A stretch of 64,000 nucleotides of DNA from Sorex araneus (taxonomy: Eukaryota; Chordata; Mammalia; Eulipotyphla; Soricidae). Both the position numbers and the translations under genes were made by a program. Below the pieces are notes generated by a model. The model did no database searches, had not been told where the DNA came from, and saw only the letters and a program-made list of their open reading frames with translations. The stretch spans positions 109,238,552 through 109,302,551 of the forward strand of contig NC_073313.1 in the NCBI RefSeq assembly GCF_027595985.1, written 5' to 3'. Positions 1 to 11,230 of this stretch are shown one piece after another (the stretch's first letter is position 1; each line of letters opens with the position of its first letter).

Positions 1-928
1 CATGGAAACTCTTCAGTGCCACCCTTGAGAATGTCATGCAGTGACTGGAATGGGAAGGAATGGGAGTGAAAATAGACGGTTGGCAACTACACCAACTTCG
101 CTAATGACATTGTTCTAATAACACCAGACATTAGCCAAGCGGCACAAATGCTGGGTAACTTCTACCACGACTGTGGAAAGTTCGGACTGCAGCTGAATCT
201 CACCAAAACAATGTTCATGAAAAACGAACTAGCCCCTGATGTTCCATTTGCTCTCAATGGAACTAACATCTCTGAATGCAGCAGCTATGTGTACCTGGGT
301 CGAGAACTCAACATGAGGGACAACTTGGAGCCAGAACTGTGCATGAGGAAGAGATCAGCATGGAACGCCTTCAAGAGCATTGAAGAAGTGGTTAAGAGGA
401 TAAAGAACCTCTGGCTCTGGGCACGTCTTTTTGACTCCACTGTTCTTCCTGCACTAACATACGCTTCAGATACCTGGGCCCCTCAAAAACAGGATGAGAA
501 CGCTACTCAGGTATCCCAAAGAGGAATTGGAAAGAGCTATGCTTGGAGTATCACGTTTCACTCAAGTGAGAGAAGGAATCCGGAGTTCCAACCTCCATAG
601 ATGATCAAGAATCAGAGACCCTGTCTCATTTGCCAAGGAGTCAAAAATCAGATGGGCTGGACACATAATGCAATTTAGAGATGGACTAGAGCTGTTACCG
701 ACTGGCTTCCACAGGATGTCAAAAGACCGTGTGGCCACCCACCTACACGATGGTCAGACTTCTTAGACAAAACCCTGAACAAACAGTTTGAGGCTTTTCA
801 TGTTTCTGGAGCGAGCAGATACCATTGGGCTACACTAGCACAGGACAGGGATGAATGGTGATGTTACTGGCACCCGCTCGAGCAAATCAAAGATCAACGG
901 GATGACAAGTGACAAGTGACAAGTGACA
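1..928 (+). pseudogene. RTE-clade LINE, 3' part of reverse transcriptase and tail, broken
   Basis: The translation carries RTE reverse-transcriptase hallmarks: NFANDIVLIT at 94-123 (the catalytic box), then LQLNLTKTMFMKN, SECSSYVYLGRELNM and LPALTYASDTWAPQ in one frame up to a stop near 600. The conserved C-terminal part (HVSGASRYHWATLAQDRDEW) continues in another frame to about 858. The first catalytic Asp of the usual A-D-D is Asn. The frame shifts between 63-101 and the catalytic box, and again near 600, so this copy is dead. It is cut by the window edge at its 5' side. The 3' end (859-928) reads GTTACTGGCACCCGCTCGAG, an AACGGGATGACA segment and a short (GTGACAA)n tail, shared with three SINEs in this window. 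The family closely resembles nematode RTE-1 elements and the shrew element I recall as RTE1_Sar. Confidence 0.85.
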
Positions 929-947
929 AATGATTTCAGAGACTGCC

Positions 948-1765
948 CCTGGCGCCATGTAATCTCATCAATGCGAAAGACCCAGAGACTATAAACTAAA
1001 GTTCCCAGAAGGGAGCTCCACAGAATACCCTGACCCTGCACCAGGCTGTCTTCACTGGGGCACCTTGGAGGGGTGTGTGTTGAGTTTCCCTCCCTGCCCC
1101 AAGCAGAATCTCAGCAGCCAAAAACCTCCAGAACCCAACCACCACCATGTCCAAGGCCACTCTCCACATGGTCAGATGAGCCTCACCAAAGAGGGCATGA
1201 GCCTCACCTAAAACGAGATGAACCTCACCAGAGAGCTCAGACCGGTAGGAAAACCCAGATATGTGGGAACCCGTGACTGAGATCTCCAAGCCCACTTGGA
1301 CTGGAGCTGTGCCTCCTCCCCCCAAGTCCCCAGTTTTCCAGTAGCTTGGCAGTCACACCCACAAACTAGCTCTGGCTCCATGTAGTCTCATCAATGGCCA
1401 AAACCCAGAGACTATAAACTAAAGCTCCCGGAGAGATTGACACAGAATTTCCTGGATATTATATCCTATACATAACAAGCAATAGAAAACAAATCGTCTA
1501 ACATTGCCTTTTCAGCAGGTTGGAGTGGTGGTGAGACTGGTGTAAAAATATCGAATGTAACCAAAGTTGAGAGAGAGTATGGGGGAAATTGTCTGCCACA
1601 AAATCAGGGGAAGGGTTGGAATGGAGGAATGAAATATTTGGAATTTTGGTGGTATAAATTGTGCACTGGTGAAGGTATGGTTGTTTGATGATGGTATGAC
1701 CGAAGCTGAAACATGAAAGCTTTGTATCTATATCTCACGGTGAATCACAAAAAAGGGGGAAAAAA
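948..1765 (+). repeat. Composite element: duplicated GC-rich module plus L1 3' UTR
   Basis: The last 300 bases (about 1470-1765) are a typical shrew L1 3' UTR: a GTGCACTGGTGAAGG segment, ATGAAAGCTTTGTATC and TCTCACGGTGAATCA, then A-rich. Upstream there is no ORF2 but a GC-rich module. An 80-bp piece at 948-1030 recurs imperfectly at 1373-1455, 425 bp later (ACCCAGAGACTATAAACTAAAG in both). Similar modules sit before L1 3' UTRs at 28500-29430 and 56783-57345. Confidence 0.55.
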
Positions 1766-2657
1766 CAATAATAAAATAAAGTTAACATTCAGCATATAAT
1801 AAAAAGAAAAAGAAATGCAGAGTTCATGCCCAATTCAATCAGCTTAATCAATGGCTAAATATAAATAACAGTATCCCTACATTATTAAAAAAGACATTTT
1901 CTGAGGATTTACTGGTGGTATTTATGTCTTTGTTGATATTGTTTTCACTCGTTGAGCTTTGTGGGTGTTTATCTGTTTTCCCAATTGGTTTTCTAGTGTT
2001 ATTGTTGTGGTCTCTATAGTTAATTCCTCCTGGAAGATGCTGAGGGATTAAGTAAGATGTTGCTCTCTGTCTTCTCTGTCCATTCTCACAGAATGAAAGT
2101 CAGGAAGAACATGTGGTGTGGACCCTTAATATGTGCATGATGGATGTAGAGAGTGCTGGGACTCACCAAAGAGGGAGGACCTTTGCTACCTGTCCAAAGT
2201 CTGCCTCCCATTCAGAATAGTTCCTGTGATATCAGGCAGAGGCAGTCCTCACCTAGGAAGTTGGTGCAGCAAGCAGGACATCAGAAAGAGGCTGTGGTGT
2301 GAGCCATTAGTATGGCACATTTCAAGAGTGGGGGCTTCTGGGACCAACTTCTACAATCAGAAATACCAGAAATGATTAATGTGGTAGGTGATGTTAAAAA
2401 GTCAGTAGAAACTTTGAACACTAGAATAACAGAAACTGAGCAAAAGATTGAGGAATTGGAAGATGAGAAAGAGGAACTTCTAGGAAACAGCAGAAAGTGG
2501 AAAATAGTCTAGAAAGAAATAAAGAGCATACCAGAGAACTATGGGATTAGTTCAGGAGAAATGATATAAGAATCACTGGTGATCCTGAAGAACAGGAAAA
2601 CAAATGTGATGAAGAAACATGAGTTAAAGGAGTCATCAATAGTAACTTTCCAGAATT

Positions 2658-2733
2658 CTTTCTTGCTTTCTCTCCTGTCATTTTGGGCATTATGGTTGGC
2701 AATACAAGTACTACAGAGAAGGAGCAAGAGCAC

Positions 2734-2813
<80 letters not shown>

Positions 2814-3105
2814 AAAGTGCCTTCCATAAAGGCAGCCTGGGGAGCATGGGGGAGGTGGTGGGAGGGAAACTGATGGCCTTGTACATTGATGAAGGGACAA
2901 GTTTTCAATCATTGTATGACTGACTCAATCATGAACAACTTTGTAAATGCATGTCATATGGTGAATCAATAAAAATGGGGGAAAAAGAAATGAACCTTAC
3001 AGCCCCAATTAACACTATATATTATAAATAAATCACTTAGCTTAATTCTTGAATTGTTGAGACACAAAAATTATGAATAAAATTAAAATTTGTTATTAAA
3101 AAAGG
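2658..3105 (+). mobile_element. L1 3' insertion with inverted 5' segment and extra 3' sequence
   Basis: It is flanked by AACTTTCCAGAATT (2644-2657) and AACTTCCCAGAATT (3106-3119), a 14-bp target duplication with one difference. The first part (about 2660-2725) is L1 3' UTR in reverse. It is followed by (GT)n(GA)n and then L1 3' UTR forward to the A-rich tail near 2985. Another 115 bases ending in AATAAA and A-rich sequence follow before the second target copy. Confidence 0.65.
2734..2811 (+). repeat. (GT)n followed by (GA)n microsatellite
   Basis: About 42 bases of GT then about 36 bases of GA, lying at the junction of the inverted and forward L1 segments. Confidence 0.95.
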
Positions 3106-3470
3106 AACTTCCCAGAATTGATGATTACAGGCACTGAGACCCAAGAGGCCCAAAGGGTCCCAGTGAAAATAGACCCAATTAGGAAAACTTTAAACAAATT
3201 ATACTGGAAATGACAAAATCTAAAGATAGATATGGACTATTGAAAGCAGCAAGAACAAAAAAGAACTTATATACAAAGGAAAGCCCATAAGACTCAGCAG
3301 GTCTATCCAATGAGACTCTACAAGCTAGAAGTACATGGAAGGATATAGTACAAAAACTCAACTAAATGAATTCCTCATCACAATATTCTACCCAGCTAGA
3401 TTATAATTTAGGTTTGAAGGAACTACACAGACATTTATGGACGAAAAACAGCTTAAAGCATTCATAGTCT

Positions 3471-3838
3471 CTTGCTTCATGAGCGGAGGGGAGAAGGCAG
3501 ATGGAATAGAGAAGGGATCACTAAGAAAATGATGGCTGGAGGAACCAGTCGGGATGGGAGATGCATGCCGAAAGTAGATAATGGACCAAACATGATGAAC
3601 TCTCAGTGTCTGTGTTACAAGTTATAATTCTCAAAAGTAGAGAGCGTATGTGGAATATTGTCTGCCATAAAGGCAGGGGGAGGGTGGGAAAGGGGGGATA
3701 TACCTGGGTATCGGTGGTGGGGAATGTGCACTGGTAGAGGGATGGGTGTTTGATCATTGTGAGATTGTAACCCAAACATGAAACCTTGTAACTATCTCAC
3801 GGTAATTCAATAAAATTTTAAAAAAACAATAAAAAAGA
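3471..3838 (+). mobile_element. 5'-truncated L1, 3' UTR only
   Basis: Perfect 11-bp target duplication ATTCATAGTCT at 3460-3470 and 3839-3849. The body has the shrew L1 3' UTR signature (AATGTGCACTGGTAGAGGG, a TGTTTGATCATTGT segment, ACTATCTCACGGTAATTCAA) and an A-rich tail. Confidence 0.85.
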
Positions 3839-3959
3839 ATTCATAGTCTTGAAACCAGTTTTGAAAGTAACATTAAAGAGCTCATTTAAAGGACAGGAGA
3901 AACTTTGCCTTGCATCATGTGACACTGAGTATGGCACTACTAATTGGTCATATGGTTGT

Positions 3960-4500
3960 CCTCTACTAGATTAATAAGGGTTAAAACATATTGACATTAT
4001 CGAATTATTTTCTGATAATTCAATTTTCCATTCTTTTAAGGGTTTTTGGGTAAAGTGATATGAAATAAATTTATTATATGCCTGTCAATGGGACAAAAAT
4101 GCTTTATTGTGACAGGAAAGATATGATAATGGCAATAAGATCCAAGTAAAAATATAATTCAATGAAATATATTAGAAATGCCAGAGTTGAGAACAGTTAT
4201 GTAAATGAGAATAGGCAGTATGGTATATATTACATGATTTGAATTTATTTACATAGGTTGATATCATGTAGCTGTAAATCAAGACAAATTGACTTTGTTG
4301 ATATATTTTCTGACAATTACATTTGAAATTTCTTTAAGTTTTGTTTGAACAAGTAATATGAGATAAATAAATTTGTTATATGTATGCCAAGGGGACCAGG
4401 GGACACTGGTGGAGTGAAGGGGGCATTGGTAGAGGGATTGGCCCATTGTATGCCTGAAATAACTCTATTATGAACAATGTTGGTGTTAAAACGTGCATAG
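3960..4500 (+). repeat. HAL1/L1-like 3' end with internal duplication
   Basis: The piece 3975-4110 and the piece 4288-4400 are related (TTTTCTGATAATT, then ATATGAAATAAATTTATTATATGCCTG in the first). The second runs on to a TGGTAGAGGGATTGGCCCAT L1-type end. A further copy is at 16925-17200. Confidence 0.5.
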
Positions 4501-5100
4501 TAACCTTCCTGGTAAATGTGAGATGATATTTCATTGTGGCTTTAATTTGCATTTACCTGATTATTAGTGATGTTGAGCATCTTTTCATGTCTTTTTTACC
4601 ATTTGTATATGAATTTTTTTGAGAACTGTGTGTTGACATCCTTTGTCTCACTTTTTGAGGAGGCCTTCCAAGCTTTGTTCAAGGGGTCCTGTGGTTAATC
4701 CTGGTGATACTAGAGATGAATGGTTTAATGCTCAGCCTCAGTTCTGTAAAGTTACTGGGAACCAGAGTGCTAGTAGCTACTCACAGTGGTACTCTGTGGC
4801 CTCTAGAGCTATACCTAGCAGGATTAGCACCATGTGGTATTTAAGATAAAACTTGGGGCCTAGTACATGTACACCAGCTCTTTGAGCAACCTTCCTGCTC
4901 CCTGCCTGTTTCTTGCAATTGGATTATTTTCTTGTACTGGTTGTGGTACTGGTGATTGAATTAGAGGAATTTTTAAATTGCACACACATATTACTCACTT
5001 TATAACAGATAGATGACTTGCAAGTATTTTCTCTCATGCCATAGTTTACATTTTCACTTGTGCCCTTTTGACAGTGTATTACACATTAAAAAGTCTTTCT
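4500..5100 (-). repeat. L1 ORF2 fragment, reverse, interrupted by a SINE
   Basis: The familiar reverse L1 sequences TTAGTGATGTTGAGCATCTT (about 4565) and a TCTCATGCCATAG.TTTCACTTGTG segment (about 5030) are present. About 4670-4915 lacks L1 similarity and looks like a degraded tRNA SINE in reverse. Confidence 0.65.
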
Positions 5101-5109
5101 TGAGGCACT

Positions 5110-5825
5110 GTGATTTATAATACCGTTAATGATAGTTTCTTGTATACAACAGTAAAGCATCACAAAAGTCACCAGAGAACCCACTTGTCTTCACCAAGGC
5201 AATAAAAGGATCTCTTATTCCTACTCCTCACTGCCACCCACTAAGCTCTGTTCTGTATATCAGTTCTCCAACTATAATGCTGTGTTACCTGTGTGCCTTT
5301 AAACCCTACATATTAAAGCAATAATTCCATGTCTATCCCTTTACATCTAACTCACTTCACTCAACATGATACACTCTAGTTCTATTATTTAGTGGCAAAT
5401 TGAATTTTTCCCTTACTAACATCTGCATAGTGTTCCATTACTTTACTTTACTTTAACTTATTCATCAGTTGGGTATTTGGATTTTCTCCATATCTTGACT
5501 ATAGTACTAAACGTTGCAATGAATATAGCTGTGCATATGTCCTTTCAAATTGATGTGTTTGTGTTTGTGTTTGTGTGTGTGTTTTTGTTTTGTTGGATGT
5601 TTTCCAAGACGTGGCATCATTGTATTTTTTGATGTTTGGATAAAACATCATTGGATGTTTTATTCCTACTTTTTTGAATAGTCATCATATTGCTTTCCAT
5701 AGAAATGGAACCCACAGTGTACGAGGATTCCTTTCTAATAAAAATTCTACCAATACTCACTGTTTCTGGACTTCTTGAAGTATACCATTCTCACTGGTGT
5801 GAGATGATGGCTTATAGCATTTTTA
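5110..5825 (-). repeat. L1 3' UTR and ORF2 C-terminal fragment, reverse
   Basis: It reads in reverse through the L1 end. It matches ATAGTGTTCCATTAC, CATCAGTTGGGTATTTGGAT and TATTGCTTTCCATAGAAATG, standard ORF2 3' landmarks. A GT-rich simple stretch lies at 5550-5585. The element continues beyond the SOR at 5830. Confidence 0.7.
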
Positions 5826-5829
5826 ATTT

Positions 5830-5972
5830 TACTCCTAGCTCTATGCTCAGAGATCACTCCTGCTGGGCTCTATATGGCTCTATATAGGGAACTGTATGGA
5901 GCACCAGGGATTGAATACAGTTTTTTGATATGAAGGCAAATGCCCTACCTGTTGTACTATCATCCTGACTCC
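5830..5972 (-). repeat. SOR SINE, degraded
   Basis: Reverse SOR landmarks: TACTCCTAG-type, GGAGCACCAGGGATTGAA and GCCCTACCTGTTGTACTATC. It sits inside an older reverse L1. Confidence 0.7.
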
Positions 5973-6049
5973 CAGGGATTGTTGGATTTTTTTGTTGTTG
6001 AGCTTTTACAGTTCCTTATAGCTCTTTTTAAAAAATAACTTTTACTTAG

Positions 6050-6345
6050 ATAAAAAACATGATTTACAAACTCATTGATAGTTGAGTTTTAGGCATATAG
6101 TATTTCAACACCAATCCTGCCTCCATTGCTAGCTTCCCTCCAGCAGTGTTCCCATCCCCATCCTCCCCTCATATCCCTGCCCGAGGCCCCACCTGTCACC
6201 TTGATGGCACATTGTAAAGTTTGGTGGTAGCAGTTTAGATTATTTTATGTTTTCAGTGTTGTTACTTTGGATATATAGCTCTACACAATGGAAGATTATG
6301 CTGTAGAGCACTTATTGGAGGTATTGTACGGAAATATTTTCTTTC
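6050..6345 (-). repeat. Old L1 3' UTR, reverse
   Basis: CA-rich block TTTCAACACCAATCCTGCCT followed by CCTTCCCTCCAGCAG-type sequence, as in the reverse copies at 7470, 28560, 29645 and 42230. Confidence 0.6.
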
Positions 6346-6379
6346 ATTCAGTCAGGCGTCTTTTTTTGGGGGGTGTCTC

Positions 6380-6945
6380 TTTTAAATTGAATCACTATGA
6401 GATAGTTTCAAGCTTTCATGTTTGGATTACAATCTCACAATGATCACACACCCATCCCTCCACCAGTGCACATTCCCCACCACTGATAACCCGGGTATAC
6501 CCCTTGTTTCCCACCATGCCCCTGCCTCTATGGCAGATAATATTCCCCATAATCTCTCTCTACTTTTGGGCATTATGGCTTACAACACAGACACTGAGAG
6601 GTCATCATGTTTGGTCCATTATCTACTTTCAGCATGCATCTCCCATACTAACTGGTTCCTTCAGCCATCATTTTCTTAGTGAGCCCTTCTCTATTCCATC
6701 TGCCTTCTCCCCTCCGCTCATGAAGCAGTCTTCCAGCTATGGGGCAATCCTCCTGGCCCTTGTATCTACTGTCCTTGGGAGTCAGCCTCATGTGATGTTA
6801 TTCTATATGCCACAAATGAGTGCAGTCCTTCTATGTCTGTCACTCTCTTTCTGACTCATTTCACTTAGCATGATACTCTCCATGTCTATCTACTTATTCA
6901 GGCATCTATTTTATTATAACTTGATTTTCTTCTGCTTTGAAGAAG
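6380..6945 (-). mobile_element. Shrew L1 3' UTR, reverse
   Basis: ATTGAATCACTATGAGATAG, CACCCATCCCTCCACCAGTG, TTGGGCATTATGGCTTACAA and GACTCATTTCACTTAGCATG mark a long reverse 3' UTR reaching the end of ORF2. Confidence 0.85.
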
Positions 6946-6949
6946 GTTT

Positions 6950-7260
6950 TAAAATTTGATATAGTTCCACTTTTTATTTTTGGTTTTGTTGTCTGCCTCT
7001 CTGGTCATCTCACTGAAGACCCCTCTGAGGTTTGTTTCCTAGAGAGTTATGCCCATGTTTTATACAATATATGTAATGGAGTCTGGTCTAATCAGAGGTT
7101 TTTTAACCCACTTTGAATTTATATTTGTGAGTGGTGTGAGGTATGGTTTCAATTTCATTTTTTTACTTGTGGCTACCCAGTTTCCCTAACACCATTTGTT
7201 AAATAGACTTCTTTGCTCCACTTCATGTACTTGTTTGTTGTGAATTAACTACCCATAAAT
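6950..7260 (-). repeat. L1 ORF2 fragment, reverse
   Basis: Reverse landmarks include ATGCCCATGTTTTATACAAT, CACTTTGAATTTATATTTGT, CCTAACACCATTTGTTAAAT. Confidence 0.75.
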
Positions 7261-7464
7261 TTAGGTGGTTATATTGCAGTGAACATTTTTAAAGACAAGA
7301 AAAATGTGTTTATATGGAGAAAAAATATTACGCCAGCGAGATATAAAAAATGGAAAAAATGTTAATGTTGAGGGTGTACGGAAAAGAAACTCACATCTAC
7401 TATTGGGAATGATGATTGTTTTGGCCTCTTTGAAAAAAATTATTAAAATACTTTGGTTTACAAA

Positions 7465-7660
7465 GTTGCTCATAATACAGTTATTTCAGGTATAGGATGT
7501 TCCAAGACCAATCTCAGCACCAGTGTCCCACTCCCTCCACCATTGCCCCTAGTTTTCCATCCACCCTCTCCAAGACTGTCCTGTTAGTAGATACATAACA
7601 AATTTACTTCATATTGCTTGCACCAATAAAATGGCAGGTGCATTTATTAGAAAACAAATC
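7465..7660 (-). repeat. Old L1 3' UTR, reverse
   Basis: CAGCACCAGTGTCCCACTCC and a CACCATTGCCCC block, matching the other reverse old 3' UTR copies. 7261-7464 holds no element I can name. Confidence 0.5.
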
Positions 7661-7844
7661 AATAAAAGTCAATTTATGATGATCAATCACTGTATGATTT
7701 TGACCTAATAAAGAAATTCAAATCATTTAATATAATAATGAAAATGAAACTCCTATTCTAATTAAATAAGTTTTCAACTCTGGCATCTAAAATACATTGT
7801 GTTAAATTTTATTTTATACTTGTGTCTTATTGTGGTAATTTTAT

Positions 7845-8057
7845 ATCTTCACCGTTGTCACTGTTAGCCCATTCTTCATCGATTTGCTCGAGCAGGCACT
7901 AGTAATGTCTCCATTGTGAGACTTGTTACTGTTTTATTTGGCATATCGAATACACCACAGGTAGCTTGCCAGGCTCTGCCATGCGGGCAAGATACTCTCG
8001 CTAGTTTGCCGGGTTCTCCAAGAGATGCAGAGGAATCGAATCCCGTCAGCCGCATCT
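7845..8057 (-). mobile_element. SOR-RTE chimeric SINE
   Basis: Read in reverse: a tRNA-type GATTCGATTCC box, then the body with the two related segments GGCAAACTAGCGAGAGTATC and GGCAAGCTACC, then TATGCCAAATAAAACAGTAA. It ends in GTGCCTGCTCGAGCAAATCG and a GTGACAA tail. This tail is the 3' end of the RTE element at 859-928. Confidence 0.8.
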
Positions 8058-8393
8058 TACTTGTCATTAATATAACATTATTTTAATGTTTGCTAACATA
8101 TTTTGGAGTTTACATGGAATAAGTAGAGCCTACAAAAGTAGAATTTATTAAAAGTGAAGATAAATAAAATTTAGGCCTATTAAAGTATAATGGTTCATTC
8201 TAAGTTTAGGAATATTGGTTTTATATTAGAAAATATTATAGATATTTCTTAAGTGTCTCAATAAGCAATGAATTTCAATCAATTTCCATGTATGTAAAAA
8301 TCTGATAATACCTAGAACAATTGATATAAATGAGAAATTAATTTATTGTTAAAATGTATAAAACACCTTAGCAAGCTGGGAGTAAAAAAAATC

Positions 8394-8564
8394 TTTCTTT
8401 TTTGTGTTTGGGCTACATCTGGCAATTCTAAGGACTTACCTTGGATCTCTGCTCATAGATAACTTTTGGAAGTGCTCCTGGGAGCAGATGGAGTGCTGGG
8501 GATTGAACTCAGGTCTGCCATATGCAAGGCAAACACCCTATCATTGTACTATTGTTCCAGCTCC
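8394..8564 (-). repeat. SOR SINE, degraded
   Basis: GGATTGAACTCAGGTCTGCC, ATGCAAGGCAAACACCCTAT and a final GTTCCAGCTCC are reverse SOR landmarks. Confidence 0.8.
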
Positions 8565-8929
8565 AACAAACCTTTCTTAATCTAGTAAAGGGAAATCATA
8601 AATGCCATAAGTGAGTTCCATGCTCAATGCCACACATTGGAAAGTGTGTCCTGTTGTTCAAATAAGCTCCATTAATTAACCTTATAATACTGGTTTCAAG
8701 GCTATGAATTCCCAAAGCTCTTGCCTGTCCATGAAGCTCTATATCAGTCCTTCAAATCTGAATGATAATTTTGCTGGACAGATAATTCCTGGTACTGTGT
8801 TTAATTCATTTAATTTTACTTCATTCTCTTCTCCCTCAAAGAATCTTATTTGCTAGATATGCTGTGAGTTATAAGGTGTCTTTTGTATATAAGTTTATTT
8901 TTGTTCTTTTTTTGAATTAATGATTTTGT

Positions 8930-9235
8930 TTTATTTTTATTGAATCACCGTGAGATACAGTTACAAAGCTTTCATAATTGAGTTTCAGTCACACAATGAT
9001 GAAACACCCATCCCTCTACCAGTGTACATTTCCCACCACCAATGTCCCCAGTATTCCTCCCCCAGCCCCCACCCCACCCACCCACTGCCATATGGCAGGC
9101 ACTTTCCTTTTTACTCTCTCTCTCTACTTTGGGCACTATAGTTGGCAATACAGATACTGAGAGGCCATCATGTTTGATCCTTTATCTACTTTCAGCACAC
9201 ATCTCCCTCCTGAGTGATCCCTCCAACCACAAGGG
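8930..9235 (-). mobile_element. Shrew L1 3' UTR, reverse
   Basis: TTGAATCACCGTGAGATACA, CACCCATCCCTCTACCAGTG, CCCACCACCAATGTCCCCAG and a TTGGCAATACAGATACTGAG segment. Confidence 0.85.
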
Positions 9236-9419
9236 TTTATTCATGACTCCCTGAGCAACACTAAAATCAACCCCTGAGCACCAAGATTGGAGTAGTCCGT
9301 AAGTACCACACAAGGTATTGCCAATAAAAACTTCTGTGTAAAGCAAGCTGCACTAATGAGATTACCAGTTAATGGGTTACCAGTCCATTTCTTTTGGATA
9401 TGTGAATGTGTAAGATATA

Positions 9420-9570
9420 AAACAGGTTACTTCGCCTCTGTGAGCACCAATTTCCTACCTTTAAATCTGAGGATAGACCTGACCACCCTATTGAGCTAGG
9501 GGAAACACTTTGTAAAACATACACACAGAATGATAAACTTGGTGTCTGTTAGTCTTTAGGAGGCCCTGGC
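9420..9570 (+). repeat. MIR relic
   Basis: ACAGGTTACTTCGCCTCTGTG followed by a CAATTTCCTACCTTTAAAT segment corresponds to the MIR core. Confidence 0.5.
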
Positions 9571-10140
9571 AATTGGGAGCCTCTTCCCTAGGGCCGAAGT
9601 TTCTAAGAAATAAAAAAGCTGGTTGAGCTATGGTTTATTCCACTCAGAGGCCACACAGAACTAAAGGAAAAGAACAGAACTTCCTCATCGCTCCTTCTCT
9701 GGTTAGTTCTGTACACGAAAACCCAGGTTCTGTGAGATCCTAACACCACCTGGAAGAAGGCCTCCAGACATCTCTCACTTGATGACACTTCTCAGCTGAA
9801 TCTCAGTTCTTCTTTGCCTGGAGTTCTTCCTAATCTCTGGCTTACTTCCCTCCAGCCAAAACTGAAACCTTTTCTCTTTTACTCTGTGACTGATTTTATC
9901 CTTTATCAAGTCCTGTATATCCCATTAGATCCTACCTCTGTTGATTCGATTTCCACCACATTCTCACATATATTATCACTCCCCTTGTCCAAGCTGCTGT
10001 TAATTATCAACTAGATCGTGACAATAGCCCACCACCCCACTCTATCTTTGTCTCTTTCTCTCATGTCCCTTGAGTCCAGTATTCACAGAGCAGCAGCTCT
10101 GGAGTATCTTTTTATTTCAATCTCCTGCTTAAACTCTTTT

Positions 10141-10276
10141 GGGCTGGAGCAATAGTACAGAAGGTAGAGGTGCTTGCCTTTCACACAGCTGACCTGGGTT
10201 TGATCCCGGGCACCACGTGTGGTCCCCTAAGACCCTCCAGGATTGATTCCTGAGTAAAAAGCAAGAAGTAAGCCAA
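10141..10276 (+). repeat. SOR SINE
   Basis: GGGCTGGAGCAATAGTACAG start, GGTTTGATCCC B box, TGATTCCTGAGT. Confidence 0.85.
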
Positions 10277-10592
10277 AGAACTATCTGGTTTGTCTTCACT
10301 ATCCTCACAAAAAAGTAACAACATTATTTAACCACTTCCCTTTTGGGGAAGTTCAAACTTTTTAACATGTCTTATAAGATTCTATCCTGTCTGTCTTCCC
10401 TTCTGGCGTGATTTCCTGCCAATGTTTCTCCATGATATGCTACTCTTCAATGATATTGGAATTTGTTAATTTATTACAAAACCAGTATTTTTTCTCAGGA
10501 CTTTTACATATTTGTTCCCTTGAAACTGGACAATTCTTCACCCCTCTGATTAACTTTATTAATCTTTAAATAGTAGTTAAGATGAAACTTCC

Positions 10593-10764
10593 GGGGCTGG
10601 AGTGATAGTATGGCAAGTAGGGCATTTGCCTTGCACACGGCCAACCTGGGTTCGATTCTCAGCATCCCATATGGACCCCTGAGCACCGCCAGGAGTAATT
10701 CCTGAGTGTAAAGCCAGGAGTCACTCCTTTGCATCGCTGAGTATGACCCAAAAAGCAAAAAAGG
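10593..10764 (+). repeat. SOR SINE
   Basis: GGGGCTGGAGTGATAGTATG start, GGGTTCGATTCTC B box, ATGACCCAAAAAGCAAAAAA end. It is flanked by AGATGAAACTTCC and AGATGCAACTGCC, a likely 13-bp target duplication with two changes. Confidence 0.9.
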
Positions 10765-11230
10765 AGATGCAACTGCCTTCTGAAGGCTCTTTTTACCTCC
10801 CTTGAGCTCCTAGATGCTCAAGCAATTTCCCCCACCATTCTGTGATTCTCATGTCACAACAATTGACACACTTGAATAAATACTGTCTATCTTAGCTAGA
10901 CTTGGAGGTCTGTGAGATCCTGTACCATGTTTATTTACTCACTCCCTGGCCATCATGTAGCATGTTGCATTTTTGTCCAGTTAGTGAAAAAGTGATCTTC
11001 ACCTCTTACTTCACTGCACTCCATTCCCTGGAACCTTTCACCTAAAGTGGAGAACTCTCCGGGAAGACCCATAGAACATGGATCCCACTGTTTTGCCTTT
11101 CTTCATCTTGGTATTTCTGGCAGTAATGGATCAACCCCCATCCTTCTCATCTAATTCCAACTTGTTTAAGCCTCAGATCAAGTTTCATCTCCGTGAAGCC
11201 TGTGCCTGAAGGCACCATTAAAATAAAGAT

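Larger units (their letters stand above)
2312..3900 (+). repeat. Old L1/HAL1-like element, ORF1 region, split by two younger insertions
   Basis: A coiled-coil stretch typical of L1 ORF1 (VETLNTRITETEQKIEELED) lies at about 2400-2462. The element resumes after the insertion at 3120 (GAGACCCAAGAGGCCCAAAG) and continues to 3470, then from 3850. In-frame stops are present and there is no ORF2, which suggests a half-L1. The insertions occupy 2658-3105 and 3471-3838. Confidence 0.6.
9785..11230 (+). repeat. L2-like region with nested SOR SINEs
   Basis: Pieces such as GTCCCTTGAGTCC, GATTCTATCCTGTCTGTCTT, CCTGCCAATGTTTCTCCATG and CTTGGAGGTCTGTGAG resemble the L2 3' region. Two SOR insertions split it. 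Family assignment is tentative. Confidence 0.4.

Noticed and set aside
148..600. Open frame of 150 residues as a host gene
   Set aside because: It is the reverse-transcriptase part of an RTE LINE, with frameshifts and a mutated catalytic box.
2539..2912. Ser/Leu/His/Thr-rich frames
   Set aside because: Translations of (GT)n(GA)n in three frames.
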